A stretch of 64,000 nucleotides of DNA from Parietaria judaica (Eukaryota > Streptophyta > Magnoliopsida > Rosales > Urticaceae), in contig OX940863.1 in the NCBI GenBank assembly GCA_954871525.1, positions 24,068,001 through 24,132,000 of the forward strand. The letters are read 5' to 3'. Shown here piece by piece: positions 46,192 to 58,986 of this stretch. Position 1 is the stretch's first letter; each line of letters begins with the position of its first letter. Both the position numbers and the translations under genes were made by a program. Below the pieces are notes generated by a model. That model did not search any database and was not told the DNA's origin. It saw nothing but the letters and a program-made list of their open reading frames with translations.

Positions 46192-49100
46192 TTCTCCCCC
46201 GTAAGCTTGACTTGCTACACTCTTTACTCCGAGCAGCTCTCTCATCTCCTCGAACTTGACTCTCCCTAGAGCCTTAGTAAGAATGTCTGCCCGTTGCTCC
46301 CTCGTGTTGACGAACTCCACGATGATCTCTCGCTTCTCCACACACTCACGAATGTAGTGAAACTTCGTGTCAATGTGTTTGCTCCGTCCATGGAACACTG
46401 GATTCTTCATCAACGCAATTGCAGACTTGTTGTCCACGTAGAGAGTAGCTGGTCTCTGCTCGGATCCGGTCACTTCACTGAGTAGCCCCTTCAACCACAT
46501 AGCTTGACATGCTGCTGCGGTTGCCGCCATGAACTCCGCTTCACACGAGGATAGAGCTACTGTCTGCTGCTTTTGAGACTGCCAGGTGATCAGGTTTCCG
46601 TTGAGGTAGAACGCCATCCCTCCGGTACTCTTCCTGTCATCGATATCACCGGCCAGATCACTGTCCGTAAAGCCGACTAGTACTTCTGCTCCACTTCCTC
46701 GGTTGTACTGGATCCCGTAGTCCGTCGTGCCCTTCACGTAACGCAAGATGTGCTTCACCGCCTGCTGGTGTGCACTCGTGGGCTTCTCCATGTATCGACT
46801 GACTATCCCGACTGCGTGTGAAATGTCTGGTCGGGTGTGGGTGAGATACCTCAGGCACCCGATCACGCGTCTGTACTCCGTGGGATCCACTCTTCTCCCT
46901 TCAGCATCCTTCCCGAGCTGCAGCTTCGCCTCCATAGGGTACTTGCTCGAGTTACAGTCCGTCATCTCGAACTGTTTAAGGATCTTCTTCGCATAGGCCG
47001 ACTGCTTCAGCGTAATGCAGTCCTTCTTCTGTTCCACCTCTAGACCGAGGTAGTACGAAAGTAATCCGAGGTCACTCATCTCGAATTCGGCCATCATCTG
47101 CTGCTTGAATCCATCTACGCCTCCTGCGATGGATCCTGTGACGATCAGGTCGTCCACATACACTCCCACGATCAGAGTTTCCTGCCCGGTACTCCTGGTG
47201 TAGACTGCCTGCTCGCTCAAGCACTTTGTGAATCCAAGATTCTTCAAGCTCTTGTCAAGGCGGATGTTCCACGCTCTTGGCGCTTGTCTCAACCCGTACA
47301 GGGCCTTGGATAACTTGTACACCTTCTGCTCGTTGCCCGTGACGCCGAACCCCTCTGGTTGCTTGACGTACACTTCTTCTTCGAGGTCACCGTTTAGGAA
47401 TGCCGATTTGACATCCAGATGGTGAATTTCCCAACCTCGATGAGCTGCTAGGGCTAGGATGAGTCTGATCGTGTCCAGTCTTGCTACTGGAGCAAAGACT
47501 TCCTCAAAGTCTATGCCTTTCCTCTGCACGTAGCCTTTAGCTACCAGCCTTGCCTTGTGCTTAAGGACATTCCCCTCAGTGTCCTTCTTCAGCTTATACA
47601 CCCACTTCAGGCCGATGGGATTATGACCTTTGGGCAGGTCGGTAAGCTCCCATGTCCTGTTCTTCTCAATGGACTCCATCTCCTTCTTCATTGCTTCCTG
47701 CCACTCCTGCTCGGCTGCTGCCTCCTGGTAATTGGATGGTTCTTCTGCACACAATAAAGAAAGTTCCTTCAGGCTCATCTCCACTTCTTGAGTCTGGTCG
47801 TAGACGTCTGCTAGAGGTCGGAATCCTCTTGGGCCGTCTTTTATGGAGGAATCTCCCGAGCTGGACGGGCTGGTCCTGCTCGGACTTGGTGTCCTGGGTG
47901 TATCCGGGGTGCTCTCTCCCGGGCTGGGCTCCCTCGTTTCTGGCAAGACTGTTTCCGAGCTGGGTGTTCCGGGCTGCTCCTGCTCGGCAACATCCTGGTC
48001 GTCTTCGACAATGAACTCCACTGAGTTCTGCTCGGGTTCTCCATTCTCGTCGCGCCAATCCCACTTCATCTCCTCTTCGAACACAGCATCTCTGCTCACT
48101 TGGAGTCTGCCGCGTCGTGGATCGTAGAGTCTGTGTGCCTTGCTTCCTTCTTCAACGCCAAGGTACACCATCTTCTGACTCCGGTCATCCAACTTCTTGA
48201 GATGTGGCCCCGCAATCTTCACGTGTGCGGTGCATCCGAACACTTTCAAATGTTCTAAGTGGGGTTTCTTCCCTTTCCACGCCTGGTAGGGGGTACGCTC
48301 TCCTAGCGCTTTGGTCGGCAAACGATTAAGCAGGTAGACCGCATGTCTTACTGCTTCTGCCCAAAACCGGGCTGGAACTTGCATGCTCTTGAGCAAGCTC
48401 CTCGCTGTGTTCATCACAGTTCGGTTTCGCCTTTCCACAACGCCATTCTGCTGGGGCGTGTGGGGTGCAGACAGGTGACGTTGAACTCCTTCCTGGTCGC
48501 AGAACTCTCCGAACTGCTGGGAAGTGAATTCTCCTCCTCGGTCTGTACGCAAGACCTTTAACCTGTGCACCGAGCCATTCTCCACGATCTTCTTGAACTT
48601 CTTGAAGACCTCAAAGGCTCCACTTTTCTCCTTAAGCATATAAACCCACATCCAGCGACTGTAATCATCAACAAGTAAAAGAAAGTACTTGTTACCTGCC
48701 AAAGTTGTTGGGGTGACTGGACCACATAGGTCTGCGTGCACCAACTGTAAGGGTCTCTCTGCTCGGAACCTGGCCTTGATCGGAAACGGTATCCTCGCCT
48801 GCTTTGCGATCATGCAGCACTCACATAGCTGGTCGGGGTGTTCTATCTTGGGAACCCCGAAGGCCATCTTCTTCTCGCCCATCATCTTGAGCGCGTGAAA
48901 ATTCACGTGTCCGAGCCGTGCGTGCCATAGCCAAGCCGGGTCCGCCATCGATGCCATGAGACAGACGGGCTGACACGTCTTCAGGAGAATCTTGTAGAGT
49001 CTGTTGGGTGTTCGCTCCACCTTCATCAACAGCTCTCCTTCCTTGGTCCACATCTTCAGGTAGGACCCTTGCAGCAACACCGTGTTCCCGATCTCAGTCA

Positions 49101-50487
49101 TCTGTCCTAGACTGATGATGTTGCTTTTCAACTTCGGGATGAAATACACCTGGGTCATCAGACGCTGGTCGCCATTCTTGCACTCGAACAGGATCGACCC
49201 TCTGCCTCTGATCTCTACGACTGATCCGTCGCCGAATTTCACGCTGCCCGTGATCTTCTCATCGAGCTCTTCAAACTTAGCTCGGTCCCCAGTCATGTGG
49301 TTGCTAGCTCCGTTGTCTAAGTACCATATGTCGGTACTGACCTTCTTCTCTCCGTCTACGAGGAGGTTTGCAATAACCTTATCCTCGATGAGGAAAACCT
49401 TCTCGCTGGTCTCCTCCGGACAGGTCTGCTCGGCCTCTGGGCTGATCGGCACACTGATCACTTCTGCCCGGGCCTTGGCGTCACACTCGCCATTCTGTTC
49501 GTCCAGGTGCGTTTCCTGCTCGGCAAACAACAATGCCGGCTGGTCGTCTGGGAATCTTGCTAGATTCGCCTCTTCGCCCTGGTTCCTGCTCCGGCACTCA
49601 GATGCAAAGTGCCCAAGCTTCTGACAATTGTAGCACTTCACTGTGCTCTTGTCTCTCCTGGTCGTGCCTTCCTGACGGGTAGATCCACTGCCGCGACCTC
49701 GCATGTCCCGACCTCGACCACGTCCACGACCCTGTCCGCGTCCTCGGACTTCTCCACCAAAGCTGTTCCGACCTGAGGGTCTTGTAGAAAACTCGGCTCC
49801 CCCGGTTTTCCGCTGTCTGGCCGTCCACTCTTCATGCGTGAGCAGGAGGTTCTTCTCCTCGTCTTTGTCACCGTAACCCCGAAGTCTCTCTTCGTGGGCC
49901 TTGAGACGACCAACAACCTCCTCGACCGACATGGTCTTGAGATCGCCGAACTGCTCGATCGATGTCACGATCTGCATGTACCTGTGAGGCACTGCTCGGA
50001 GAAACTTCTTGACGACGGTGGTCTCCTCCACCTTGTCTCCCAGCGAGCGTATGCCGGTCACAATGGACGTGAGCCGCATAGCGAAATCATCAATTGATTC
50101 GCTCTCCCTCATCCTCATGACCTCGAACTCACTCTTCAAGATCTGGACCTTTGCCTCCTTGACGCGATCTGCGCCCATGTGCATGGTCTGAAGAGTTTTC
50201 CATGCTTCCTTCGCGGAATCTTTCTCGGCAAGCATGAGAAGAACTTCTTCCGGAACTGCTTGGTAGATTGCAGCTAGAGCCATTCTTTCCTTGCGCCCTT
50301 CGACACCGCCGTTCTCTACGGCCTCCCATACTCCCTGCGCCTGCAGATTCACCCTCATCTTCAACGCCCACACGGCGTAATTGCTCTTCGTGAGCATGGG
50401 GTAATGGAGTGTAACTGTGCCTTCTCTGGAGTCTGATTTCTGCGCAACCAAAGCTCCGTCGATTGGTGACTCTGATGATGAAGACAT
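45889..50487 (-). CDS. Copia gag-pol polyprotein, intact
   Basis: Start ATG 50487 ([10 protein letters not shown]), nine codons inside the longest open frame and 15 nt after the primer site; stop at 45889; 1532 residues. Domains: gag (about 28-205), CCHC knuckle C285-C288-H293-C298, protease DNGAS 391-395, GAG-pre-integrase with HARLGH and CECC zinc ligands (522-558), integrase DDE at D586, D649, E685, proline/serine-rich linker 835-885, reverse transcriptase (940-1185) with D1025 and YVDD 1110-1113, RNase H with D1275/D1277, E1316 and D1352. No stop or frameshift. The frame crosses the polypurine tract and continues about 100 codons into the 3' LTR from residue 1433; that basic, Arg/Ser-rich tail is unlike any known Copia domain and may be incidental. 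Confidence 0.96.
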   Translation of the reverse strand: MSSSSESPIDGALVAQKSDSREGTVTLHYPMLTKSNYAVWALKMRVNLQAQGVWEAVENGGVEGRKERMALAAIYQAVPEEVLLMLAEKDSAKEAWKTLQTMHMGADRVKEAKVQILKSEFEVMRMRESESIDDFAMRLTSIVTGIRSLGDKVEETTVVKKFLRAVPHRYMQIVTSIEQFGDLKTMSVEEVVGRLKAHEERLRGYGDKDEEKNLLLTHEEWTARQRKTGGAEFSTRPSGRNSFGGEVRGRGQGRGRGRGRDMRGRGSGSTRQEGTTRRDKSTVKCYNCQKLGHFASECRSRNQGEEANLARFPDDQPALLFAEQETHLDEQNGECDAKARAEVISVPISPEAEQTCPEETSEKVFLIEDKVIANLLVDGEKKVSTDIWYLDNGASNHMTGDRAKFEELDEKITGSVKFGDGSVVEIRGRGSILFECKNGDQRLMTQVYFIPKLKSNIISLGQMTEIGNTVLLQGSYLKMWTKEGELLMKVERTPNRLYKILLKTCQPVCLMASMADPAWLWHARLGHVNFHALKMMGEKKMAFGVPKIEHPDQLCECCMIAKQARIPFPIKARFRAERPLQLVHADLCGPVTPTTLAGNKYFLLLVDDYSRWMWVYMLKEKSGAFEVFKKFKKIVENGSVHRLKVLRTDRGGEFTSQQFGEFCDQEGVQRHLSAPHTPQQNGVVERRNRTVMNTARSLLKSMQVPARFWAEAVRHAVYLLNRLPTKALGERTPYQAWKGKKPHLEHLKVFGCTAHVKIAGPHLKKLDDRSQKMVYLGVEEGSKAHRLYDPRRGRLQVSRDAVFEEEMKWDWRDENGEPEQNSVEFIVEDDQDVAEQEQPGTPSSETVLPETREPSPGESTPDTPRTPSPSRTSPSSSGDSSIKDGPRGFRPLADVYDQTQEVEMSLKELSLLCAEEPSNYQEAAAEQEWQEAMKKEMESIEKNRTWELTDLPKGHNPIGLKWVYKLKKDTEGNVLKHKARLVAKGYVQRKGIDFEEVFAPVARLDTIRLILALAAHRGWEIHHLDVKSAFLNGDLEEEVYVKQPEGFGVTGNEQKVYKLSKALYGLRQAPRAWNIRLDKSLKNLGFTKCLSEQAVYTRSTGQETLIVGVYVDDLIVTGSIAGGVDGFKQQMMAEFEMSDLGLLSYYLGLEVEQKKDCITLKQSAYAKKILKQFEMTDCNSSKYPMEAKLQLGKDAEGRRVDPTEYRRVIGCLRYLTHTRPDISHAVGIVSRYMEKPTSAHQQAVKHILRYVKGTTDYGIQYNRGSGAEVLVGFTDSDLAGDIDDRKSTGGMAFYLNGNLITWQSQKQQTVALSSCEAEFMAATAAACQAMWLKGLLSEVTGSEQRPATLYVDNKSAIALMKNPVFHGRSKHIDTKFHYIRECVEKREIIVEFVNTREQRADILTKALGRVKFEEMRELLGVKSVASQAYGGECELKLDLVRVTTRTQDGQKHLRGVSPGTDQNRRRTAVQPSSGEHEQSVRIEGKLSPEHTSRSARGQRSCPGRKGKLYPERKTRSLRSKQIKSKIWRDYLG
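46192..46200 (-). other. Polypurine tract
   Basis: GGGGGAGAA on the minus strand immediately precedes the 3' LTR, the plus-strand priming site. It lies inside the open frame (encoding around YGGEC). Confidence 0.9.
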
Positions 50488-50501
50488 GTTCTTCGATTGA
50501 A

Positions 50502-50513
50502 GCTCTGATACCA
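50502..50513 (-). other. Primer-binding site (tRNA-iMet)
   Basis: TGGTATCAGAGC on minus, two bases after the 5' LTR end (...CAACA-AG), complementary to initiator methionine tRNA. Confidence 0.95.
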
Positions 50514-50515
50514 CT

Positions 50516-51062
50516 TGTTGGATCCCAATTCACGGATCTGCAAAGAACACGAATAATACCAAAAGAAATCGAACAGAAAATAAAGGACACAAACTTTTGG
50601 GAGAAGAAATTCTCTTGATTAATAATCGAAGGCTAAAGACAAGGAGATAAACTCAAAAATTCTAATGGACTCTGCACAATTACAAAGTGTATAATGCTAG
50701 GTTTATATAGCCTCTTGTAGACGAAACCCTAGCTAACAGAATCGCACAAAATCAGGAAACTACCCTAAATAATCTCGCCAAATCTTTGACTTGATTTGCT
50801 TGCTCCTCAAGCTACGCGTCTTCCTTTCTGGGTAGAGTTTCCCTTTCCTGCCCGGACAGCTTCTCTGTCCCCGAGCTGACCTGCTCGTATGCTCCGGGCT
50901 GAGCTTGCCTTCTATCCGGACACTCTGCTCGTGTTCACCCGAGCTGGGCTGAACGGCTGTCCGTCTTCTGTTCTGGTCGGTACCCGGGCTGACTCCTCGC
51001 AAGTGTTTCTGCCCGTCCTGGGTTCTGGTCGTCACCCGGACTAAGTCAAGCTTAAGCTCACA
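50516..51062 (-). repeat. 5' LTR of the young Copia
   Basis: 547 bp, identical to the 3' LTR except at 50557. It drives transcription toward lower coordinates. The last 91 codons of the polyprotein are also open here (51035-50760). Confidence 0.97.
50702..50710 (-). promoter_or_regulatory. TATA box of the Copia 5' LTR
   Basis: CTATATAAA on minus within the LTR, separating the GC-rich U3 from the AT-rich R-U5. Confidence 0.75.
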
Positions 51063-51067
51063 TTAAA

Positions 51068-52441
51068 TAACAAATTGAAAATAAAATTAATATAAATTAT
51101 AGTTCGTTCTCAGTATAGGAGATACGTCCATTTATTACTTGTAAATCTACATCTATATATTACAATTTCGATCGGAATTTTTAATCATACCCTCAATTTT
51201 TATTTCAAAATTTTCTCTTTCTTTTTCGTTCTGCCATAACGCCTCAAAGCCATATATATATGCAAAAAACTAAAGGCAACAACATAATTTAAACTGTGTG
51301 ATAACATCTAAAATATTCTCGCTACGTAACTCTTTATTATTTAATTTTTGATCAATTTTAACTACTCTGCGTTGGGTTTCGATAACACTTTTATGTAGAT
51401 TAAACTTCACACTCAATATGAAATCGATCTATTTTATTAAATAACAAAATGAAGTATGAATCTAAAATTGATTGAGTTAATATATTGTAATCAAGTTGTT
51501 ATGACTTGCGAAGTACTTATAGATTGATTTGTTTACATAAGAATTAGTCGCTCTAAACTTTGTATATTTGTACGCTTTGCTACTTTAGTTTTTGGCAGCT
51601 ATAGCTCGTGTTCTTTCGAAACGTAACGTTAAAAATGATATAAGATATTAAATTATACATTACATATGACTTTCGGGAGTGTTTTTATCATTTAGTTATA
51701 TTGTTCTAATTGTATGCATACGCGGAACTATGCCTTCACCCTTTTTGGCAAAAAAAAATATAACCCCCCTCTGACAGTAAATCGTAGGTCCGTCACCGAC
51801 TGTATAAAGCAGTCGGAGAATCATCGAATTATTACGATGAATTTAATAATATCATTGATGAAAATAACTTTGTATAATTTATGTGATGCGAACAAATTAG
51901 ATATTTTTTAATCATTTTTAACGCGAGAGGGCACAATGTGCTAAGTTATAAAAGAAAATGAGACATGGATGTGAAAAACCAAAGTTCAGAGAGTACAAAA
52001 GCACAAAATAGTAAAGTTAGGGACCATTTCTCTTTCTTACAATAAGAATTTAAAGGGCATTAACTGTAAGTCTACAACAATGTTGATGTGCCTTTTTCAA
52101 TGTTCATTTCAACCCTAGTATTTAAGAAGTGGGGCTTCATTTTAAATGTGACCATGAAAACATAGAAAGCTTTTCTTGTGATGATCTGAAACAATATTAA
52201 TGACCCGCAACTTTAAACGACAACAAAAACTACCTTTTCATGAAATTCATTTATGCATATTATTAGGTTTGTCTTGATAATTTAATGGCTTGTCGATATA
52301 TGTTTTCTTTTTTGGATCAACACGACATGTTGCGTAGGATCGAAAGTGATTAATTTTTAATTATTCTTCAGCTAGTATTTTGAGAGGTTTTTTTTATTAT
52401 ATCAAAGTTAATTAACTCATAAAAGTATAGTGTAAATTATG

Positions 52442-52478
<37 letters not shown>

Positions 52479-55400
52479 AATATCCGCATAATATATTGTA
52501 TTTAAATCTATAGCGTTGCATATATTTGTCATTTATGTAGGGTGTAATTTTCTAACCGTGTATCTATTGGAATATATCAATCCTAATTTTACCGATACTG
52601 AGGTTACCAAATTAATTTTTCAAAACCGATAGGGTTTACTATCATAAACTTAGACATACTGAAAATTCGGGACGAAGACTAAAAAATCTGAAAATATTGA
52701 TTCTCGATCCTCTTTTCACTTATTTAATTAGAACAAAAAATTCATTTTTATTAGTACTCTAATTTGTATATGACTTTGATCAGTCCATGTCTCCAACAAA
52801 TTTAATTAATTAAATTATGAAGTATTAATTTTCAAGAAAACCTTTAGGCATTGAGTAGTCCTACTCGAACTCAAATACAATTAATTGTACATTTTTGGAT
52901 GGACTTTATTATAGAAAATTGTGTGATAGAATTGTCTTCTCCATATTCTCTTTGTTGAATATAATTCAATCTTTTTGTGTTTCATATCTTGTTTTTCTAT
53001 TTCTTTTATGTAATTGGTTGGTTATATGGTCATACAATTTTTATCATTATTATTGTTATAATTTCCCATCTCCCACATGTATGTAATGGTCATTGATAAC
53101 GATGTGCATGATATATACGATAAGGATGTATGTTGTGACCACTCAGAAACTAGTGAAACTAAAAAAAAAAAAAAAAAAAACCATTAATATGTATAATATA
53201 AATTTAAAATTTCTGTTGTTTCATTGGAAAAAAAAAATTGTTACGTTAATTCCTTTCAAATGGTAAAAGGGTTTAATTTTTTTCATCTCTCTCATTCATT
53301 TTTTTTTATCATAATTTCTCATATATTTTTTCCAAAATAATTTGACTAATAATGTGACCAAAAACAAATTTGTTAATGACTAGAAGTCAAAATTATGGTG
53401 ACTCATTAAGATAAATAATTAGTATAAGGTGTAGACTAGAGTTAAAAAGTATTGCTTAGTGAATATACTTTAGTCAAATGTCATGACTGTAAAAAAGTTT
53501 GTACATAGAAGAACTATAGTTAAAATTATCATCCACACAAATTCCACCCAAATTTAGACTTATTTGTGGATAGGGACGAGGATGGGGATACATAAAACTT
53601 AATTGATATATATACATATTTATATCTTGATATATAGAGCCGACTTTATATTAAAAACTTGTGAATGTTTTTATTTTTTATTTTTTATATAGTTTATACT
53701 ACTGAATGATTAGACATTAAACTACTCTCTCTCTCTCTCGTGGCATTACAATCAATATATATACATATAGTCATGTACATACATTTTTAATAGAGGTGAT
53801 ATGCTTAAATAATCGATCGATCGAGGACATCAATTCCATAAATAATAGTATTCATTGTGATAGTATTGTCTAAACTTTTGACTATACTTTCCAAAAGTCA
53901 TATAGAACAAGACTAATACACGTTTATTAAACAGATATATATGCGCAATATATAACATAATTCACGCACAAAATTAAGCTACATATAGTTTATTTGAAAC
54001 ACTACTATTATTAATATTTTCTCTTCAGTGCTCAATGATGATGATAAACAATTGAAGGAGTCTTTGGTCGTGTTAAAGAAGAATATAATTCCATTTGACA
54101 AGGTTCCCAATACAAACAAATTAAGCATTCTTATCTATTCAATTAATAAAAATTAAGGGCACGTATTGTAAAATATATTTTTTATTTAAACGAATTGTTC
54201 CTGGTTCATATATTTAATTAATTACTAAACATATGCACATAATTATCGACGATTAGAGTTATAAACACGTCACCATGACTGGTCTTTAAATTTATTTCAT
54301 ATTCATGATTTATATCATCTTAAAGAAATCTCTAAAATTTAAAAGATCTGACCCGTTTTCTAACACCGCGGAGATACATTAAAACATTAATTGTGGTTTT
54401 TCTTTTAATGAATTTAGATTTTTTATGAAACATGTATATCTGTCCATACAAAAATGTTGAACATTTATCCACATGTGTATATATATATATATATTCACAA
54501 AGAAGTTTGTGTGACCCTTTGAAGCAAAAAGAGACACAAAGAAAGAATAAAAAGTGGACAAATGCATTAGATACCAAAGCAGAATACGTGAGCAAAATTT
54601 AGTAATAATCCCATGGTTTGTACAAAATTTTGTAATTAAAAATTAAACTTATATTTATCATACTAAAAAACATACTTCCATTAATTGAATTCAAAACTTC
54701 AAATGTTATCTTTAATTTGAATGAGTACATGTTACTTATACCTTGATCTAGTGGGTTTAGGGCTAAACCCTTTAGTGGCCAAATGGCCGTCGTTGCTCGC
54801 GCCCAATTGCCCATCTCGGCTATGCTGTGTCTCGAGCAAAGAATGTCCGTGACGCTAATTGTGAGGACTACTTGACTCGAGCTCGATTTGTGGGTAAATG
54901 TCTTCATTCGCTAGATGAACTATTTAATTTTTTAAAAGAAGTTTCGAAATAATGTAGTATAAAATTGAAAATGTTAAAAGAATAAATTGTTTATCCCCAT
55001 ATTTAGAAAGGCGGGTTATGCTCTGCGTGATAAAACAAGCGGCCAAAATCAACCGGACGAGAGTTTCCCATGGGCCAAAATTTCACATGTTGCCCATAGA
55101 CAGAAATTTTACTACGTCCGTCTCATATATCCAAAGCTAACTTGTTCTATATTTAAAACCAATAAAATAAAGTATAAACATATGTAATTATTATCAATTC
55201 GTATGTTTAGAGATAATCATTCGAAGAAATTGCTTTTCAAAATCAATTATACGACTAAATAACACGCGCATTTGAACATCGATTACACTTTTTAAATAAT
55301 ATTATTTCATCTAATTCTTATCAATAATGAATGAATGAAAATTTACCATGTCAACATCATCATCATAAATTCATAATCATCCACTAAGGCCAAAACTTTG

Positions 55401-55570
55401 ATTGTTTTTTTCTTTCATTTTCCAATTTTTAATTATAGAAAAAAAAATTGCAAAATAAAACCCTAAAATTTACTATTGGTTCATTTAGGCTACTTAGACA
55501 AAAAGCATTGCTTGTTTGCTTCTTCATAATCCAAGGGAAGGGACCCACTCTTCTCTACTACTAGTCTTCC
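51068..55570. other. Intergenic, AT-rich, no gene recognised
   Basis: Microsatellites (TA)n at about 52447-52476 and 54478-54494, a poly-A tract at 53160-53180, and a T/A-rich body. A GC-richer patch at 54770-54890 (tttagggctaaaccctttag and after) has no convincing frame. Nothing else recognised. Confidence 0.45.
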
Positions 55571-55578
55571 TATATAAA
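55571..55578 (+). promoter_or_regulatory. TATA box of LURP-one-related gene
   Basis: TATATAAA about 135 bp upstream of ATG 55706, followed by a CT-rich leader (cttctctctcttttctc). Confidence 0.65.
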
Positions 55579-55705
55579 CAACACTTGCTCAACTTGCAAC
55601 ATTCAACCACAACTTGCTTCTCTCTCTTTTCTCAGGATCAAGTCTCGACAAAGAGAGCTAAAACTACTCGTTTTAGCATCCTTGTTTGCTCATTTATTAG
55701 AAATC

Positions 55706-56697
55706 ATGACAAAAGTGTACCCGAGTTTGATCTCTGGCAAGACCGCCGAGCGGCTCATCAAGCCGCCCGGCAGCTCGGAGCTGCTGGCAGAGAGATCGGC
55801 CGTGTCGCTCACGGTGTGGACGAAGTCGCTCCTCTTCAACTGCAGCGGCTTCACCGTCTTCGATGTTACCGGGAACCTTGTCTACCGCGTCGACAATTAT
55901 CTTGCCGGGAACCGAGGCGAGATCGTCCTCATGGACGCCTCCGGCAAGCCGCTCTTCACCATCCGCCGCAAGGTAATATATAGATTTACATACAATGAAT
56001 ACATTATATATTGGAATTTTCCGAGCTAGGGTTTTGTTTAATTTTGAGTTTGTTGGTTTTCGATCGCACAATTTCGAACGGAATTGTTAGGGTTTTTTAC
56101 CCGAATCGTGATACGGTATAAAATTGTAGAAGATTAATATTTTCGGTCCGGTGATGTGTTTTAATTAGGTTTTCATGTAAATTTTTAAGCATAAATTTTC
56201 ATTTTTTTTCTTTCTTTCTTAAATTAGGTTTTCTAAATCCTTATGTACGGGTATTGTTTATTCCGTTATTTTGCGGTGATCGAATTATAACAGAAATGTT
56301 TTCGTTTCCGCAGAGACTGAGTCTAGGAGACAACTGGCAGATCTTCGACGGCGAGACAACCGCAAACCCCCGGTTCACCGTGCGGAAACACGTGAACTTC
56401 CTCAACTCGCGAAGTCTAGCGCACGTGAGCGCGGGCAGTGGCAGCAGCGGATCTCCACGCTCAATGAAGCCGGTGTACGAGATCGAGGGCTCCTACTCGC
56501 AGCGGTCGTGCGCGATTTTCGACCAGAAGAGGCGGAGAGTGGCCGAGATTAGACGGAAGGAGGCGGCGGTCGGGGGAGTCGCCATAGGCGGCGACGTGTT
56601 CCGCCTCCTCGTCGACCCGCAGCTGGACACCGCCTTGGCCATGACACTTGTCATTCTTCTAGACCAGATGTTCGGATCCTCGTCATCAAGGCGATGA
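55706..56697 (+). CDS. LURP-one-related (LOR) protein
   Basis: Two exons: 55706-55972 and 56314-56697 (donor cgcaag|gtaata, acceptor tccgcag|agactg, phase 0), 216 residues. ATG 55706 (MTKVYP) is the first in-frame Met after the TATA box. The whole protein is the LURP-one domain (PF04525), which has the Tubby C-terminal fold: LTVWTKSLLFNCSGFTVFD, GNLVYRVDNY, IVLMDASGKPLFTIRRK, then LSLGDNWQIFDGE, YEIEGSYSQRSCAIFD and a C-terminal helix LAMTLVILLDQM. Wording is close to Arabidopsis LOR8-type members. LURP1 is needed for full basal defence against Hyaloperonospora; most LORs are uncharacterised, and the fold may bind phospholipid. Complete, no lesion. Confidence 0.92.
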
Positions 56698-57449
56698 CAC
56701 CCATGATCCGTCGTGGTTTCGATCATTTTCTCACTGATCAAACTTTTCTCTCTTTTTTTCACAGTAAGATCATCGCAATCAAAAAATAGTTTTTCTTTAC
56801 TGTGTTGTACCCTTGTACTTTAGTTTTTAAGCCTAGCGACCCCTCAAGGCTTGATTATTCTCCTTTTTATCTTTTTTTTCCTAGTTTTGTAGAAATGAGC
56901 CAAGGAGTGAGGTTGTATATACCAAAATTCAAAATTGAAAAAAATATGAATAAAGAAATAATATTGTCGATGATATTTAGTTTATACTTTATAGATCGTG
57001 GATGGTAATATTTGGATTTTCTTTGATCTTGTTCGTATATCAATTTCAAGTTAATTTTTCTTATCGATCAATAAATAAGTAACTTAAAATATATTTTATA
57101 TTTTTTTCTCTCCAATATTTATGTTCTAAACCTAATAAGCTTAGTATATAATTAATACCTAATATATAGTGTTAGGTATTAACAAAAAAATGCTCTTTGC
57201 TCAGCTCACCGATGAATATGATGCCATTTTGTTTCGTATTTTTGTTCTTTTATATCACTCAAAAAAGGTATATATTGTATAGTCCATATCTGTACCCGAA
57301 ATAATGCAAGCCAACACTTAATAATCGACTAAAAATATAATTATTTAAGTATGAGAACTTTGGTTATAAATTAATAAATAATTTGCACAAATTCTCTTGA
57401 ACTTTTCTCTTTGATATTCTTTCCCTTAAGCTTTATTTTTAGAAGCAAA
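56698..57449. other. 3' flank of the LOR gene
   Basis: AT-rich, with the presumed 3' UTR in the first ~200 bp. No further gene seen. Confidence 0.45.
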
Positions 57450-57462
57450 TTTGTTCATCTCT

Positions 57463-57663
57463 TCTCTTTTTTTTTTTTAATGGAGTGGCGGTATTGGCCG
57501 TTGCTACAGTGCACTCTTGCATTATTAGATATATTCAGTGTAGGAACAGATGACATTATTGGCCAAGTTTACATATGTAAATGGGGCAAATATTTTGCTT
57601 CTCATGGGTACCCGTGACCTCAAAGAAATGTGAGTAGTGGTGTTACTATTAGGACAAACAAGC
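57463..57663 (-). mobile_element. tRNA-derived SINE, third copy
   Basis: Same family as 26947-27155 (shared ttggccaagtttacatatgt and gatatattca). A/B boxes on minus are eroded (gtcacgggtacccat). Poly-T at the left is the A tail. A 13-bp duplication tttgttcatctct lies at 57450-57462 and 57664-57676. Confidence 0.85.
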
Positions 57664-57676
57664 TTTGTTCATCTCT

Positions 57677-58986
57677 ATACTCTATGAAATGATAGAAATC
57701 ATTATTAATATCAATAAAGTAAGTTACACAAAAATTGTGAACCACTTAAAAAAGTTAATTTAAAATAAATTTTTAAGATGATTTTAAAAAGGTTTTTTTT
57801 TTTTTAAAAAAAAAAAACAAGAGCTGGAACAATTATAAATTCTAAAAATATATATATATATATAAAAAAAAAAAAGAGGGACTACAAAGCAACTGATGCT
57901 TAAACCTGTCTAGCGCCTTAATTAGGTAAACAAATATTACACGATTTTTTTTTCTTTGGTCGGTTTGATATTTGATTATTTAATTATTTAGTCTTACTAC
58001 ATATTTTTACATATTTCCTCTTATTTTTCCTTTCCTTGCCCCTAAAAAAAATATTGGGAAAAGAAAGGAGATATTATTGCAAAGCTTATACTATTATTAC
58101 CACAAATCGTTGTCGCATTAATATACGTTTTTATTTTCTAAATTGGTCTTCTCTTTTTGTTTTCTTTTGACTGCACAAGATTTGCTTATCATGAACCATA
58201 TGTTTGCGTTTGACTATGGATTTTTTTTCCGAAGTATTTTCTCACATATAAACAAATATCTACCGAATATCTATTGACAATTTTGCTGTTTATGAATAAA
58301 AATGATTTTTCTGCATAAAAAATATAAGGTTTAGAGAAATAGCTAGTAAACATTCATTTTATTTTATATTTTTGGGAAATTATGGACAATTATATTTATG
58401 CAGCCACATAGAAGTATTGAAAATAAATTACCGATTATACATCGATTATTTTTTTAATTATTATGTTACATCCGAATATCCAAGCAAAAAGATATATAAG
58501 AATGTGTGGAAGCTTGTACACGCTTACCATTGAACCGATCATAGTTAGCTATTACGTCGTGAGTCATTTAAAAAAAAAAAAAAATTGTCCCAAACAATTT
58601 AAATGTTCGGATTTATAAAATAAAGCATACAAAAATACAAGGCCAATTCTGAGTTGGTCGTGTTTTGTCAAAACCCTAAATTAAAAAAGTTTTTGAAACA
58701 TTTAAAATATTTAAACATTTTTTTTTGTATATAGTTAAATTTAAATAATATATGAAAATTTAAGACCTGCTCGCCTATATTTGGCTGGTTTAAACTGATT
58801 AAATGATGTGGCAATGCATCAACAAATACCAACCATTTTATTGGTTATTTGGTGGTCCACTTAGATCATTATTAATTTGCCAACAAACAATAACATCATG
58901 GTCAATTTCAATTCCCAAAATCATCTAAACAACAGTACTACATGGACATTCTTACTAGCTAATCGGTGCAATTTGATTAGTGTTTG
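57677..58986. other. Intergenic, AT-rich
   Basis: Homopolymer A/T runs at 57792-57817 and 58567-58584 and a short TA tract at 57848-57862. No gene. Confidence 0.45.

Larger units (their letters stand above)
45645..51062 (-). mobile_element. Complete young Ty1/Copia retrotransposon, 5418 bp
   Basis: Two 547-bp LTRs (45645-46191, 50516-51062), primer-binding site, polypurine tract and one long gag-pol frame are all present. A perfect 5-bp target duplication TTAAA flanks it (45640-45644, 51063-51067). The LTRs differ at one position only (C at 45686, T at 50557), so insertion is recent. Gene order gag-PR-IN-RT-RH defines Copia. GC content is visibly higher than that of the flanks. It looks structurally autonomous. 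Confidence 0.98.

Noticed and set aside
47652..49624. Several 90-180 codon plus-strand frames inside the Copia
   Set aside because: Shadows of the GC-rich gag-pol frame on the opposite strand.
54332..54595. 87-codon minus frame with hydrophobic stretch
   Set aside because: AT-rich random frame spanning a TA microsatellite.
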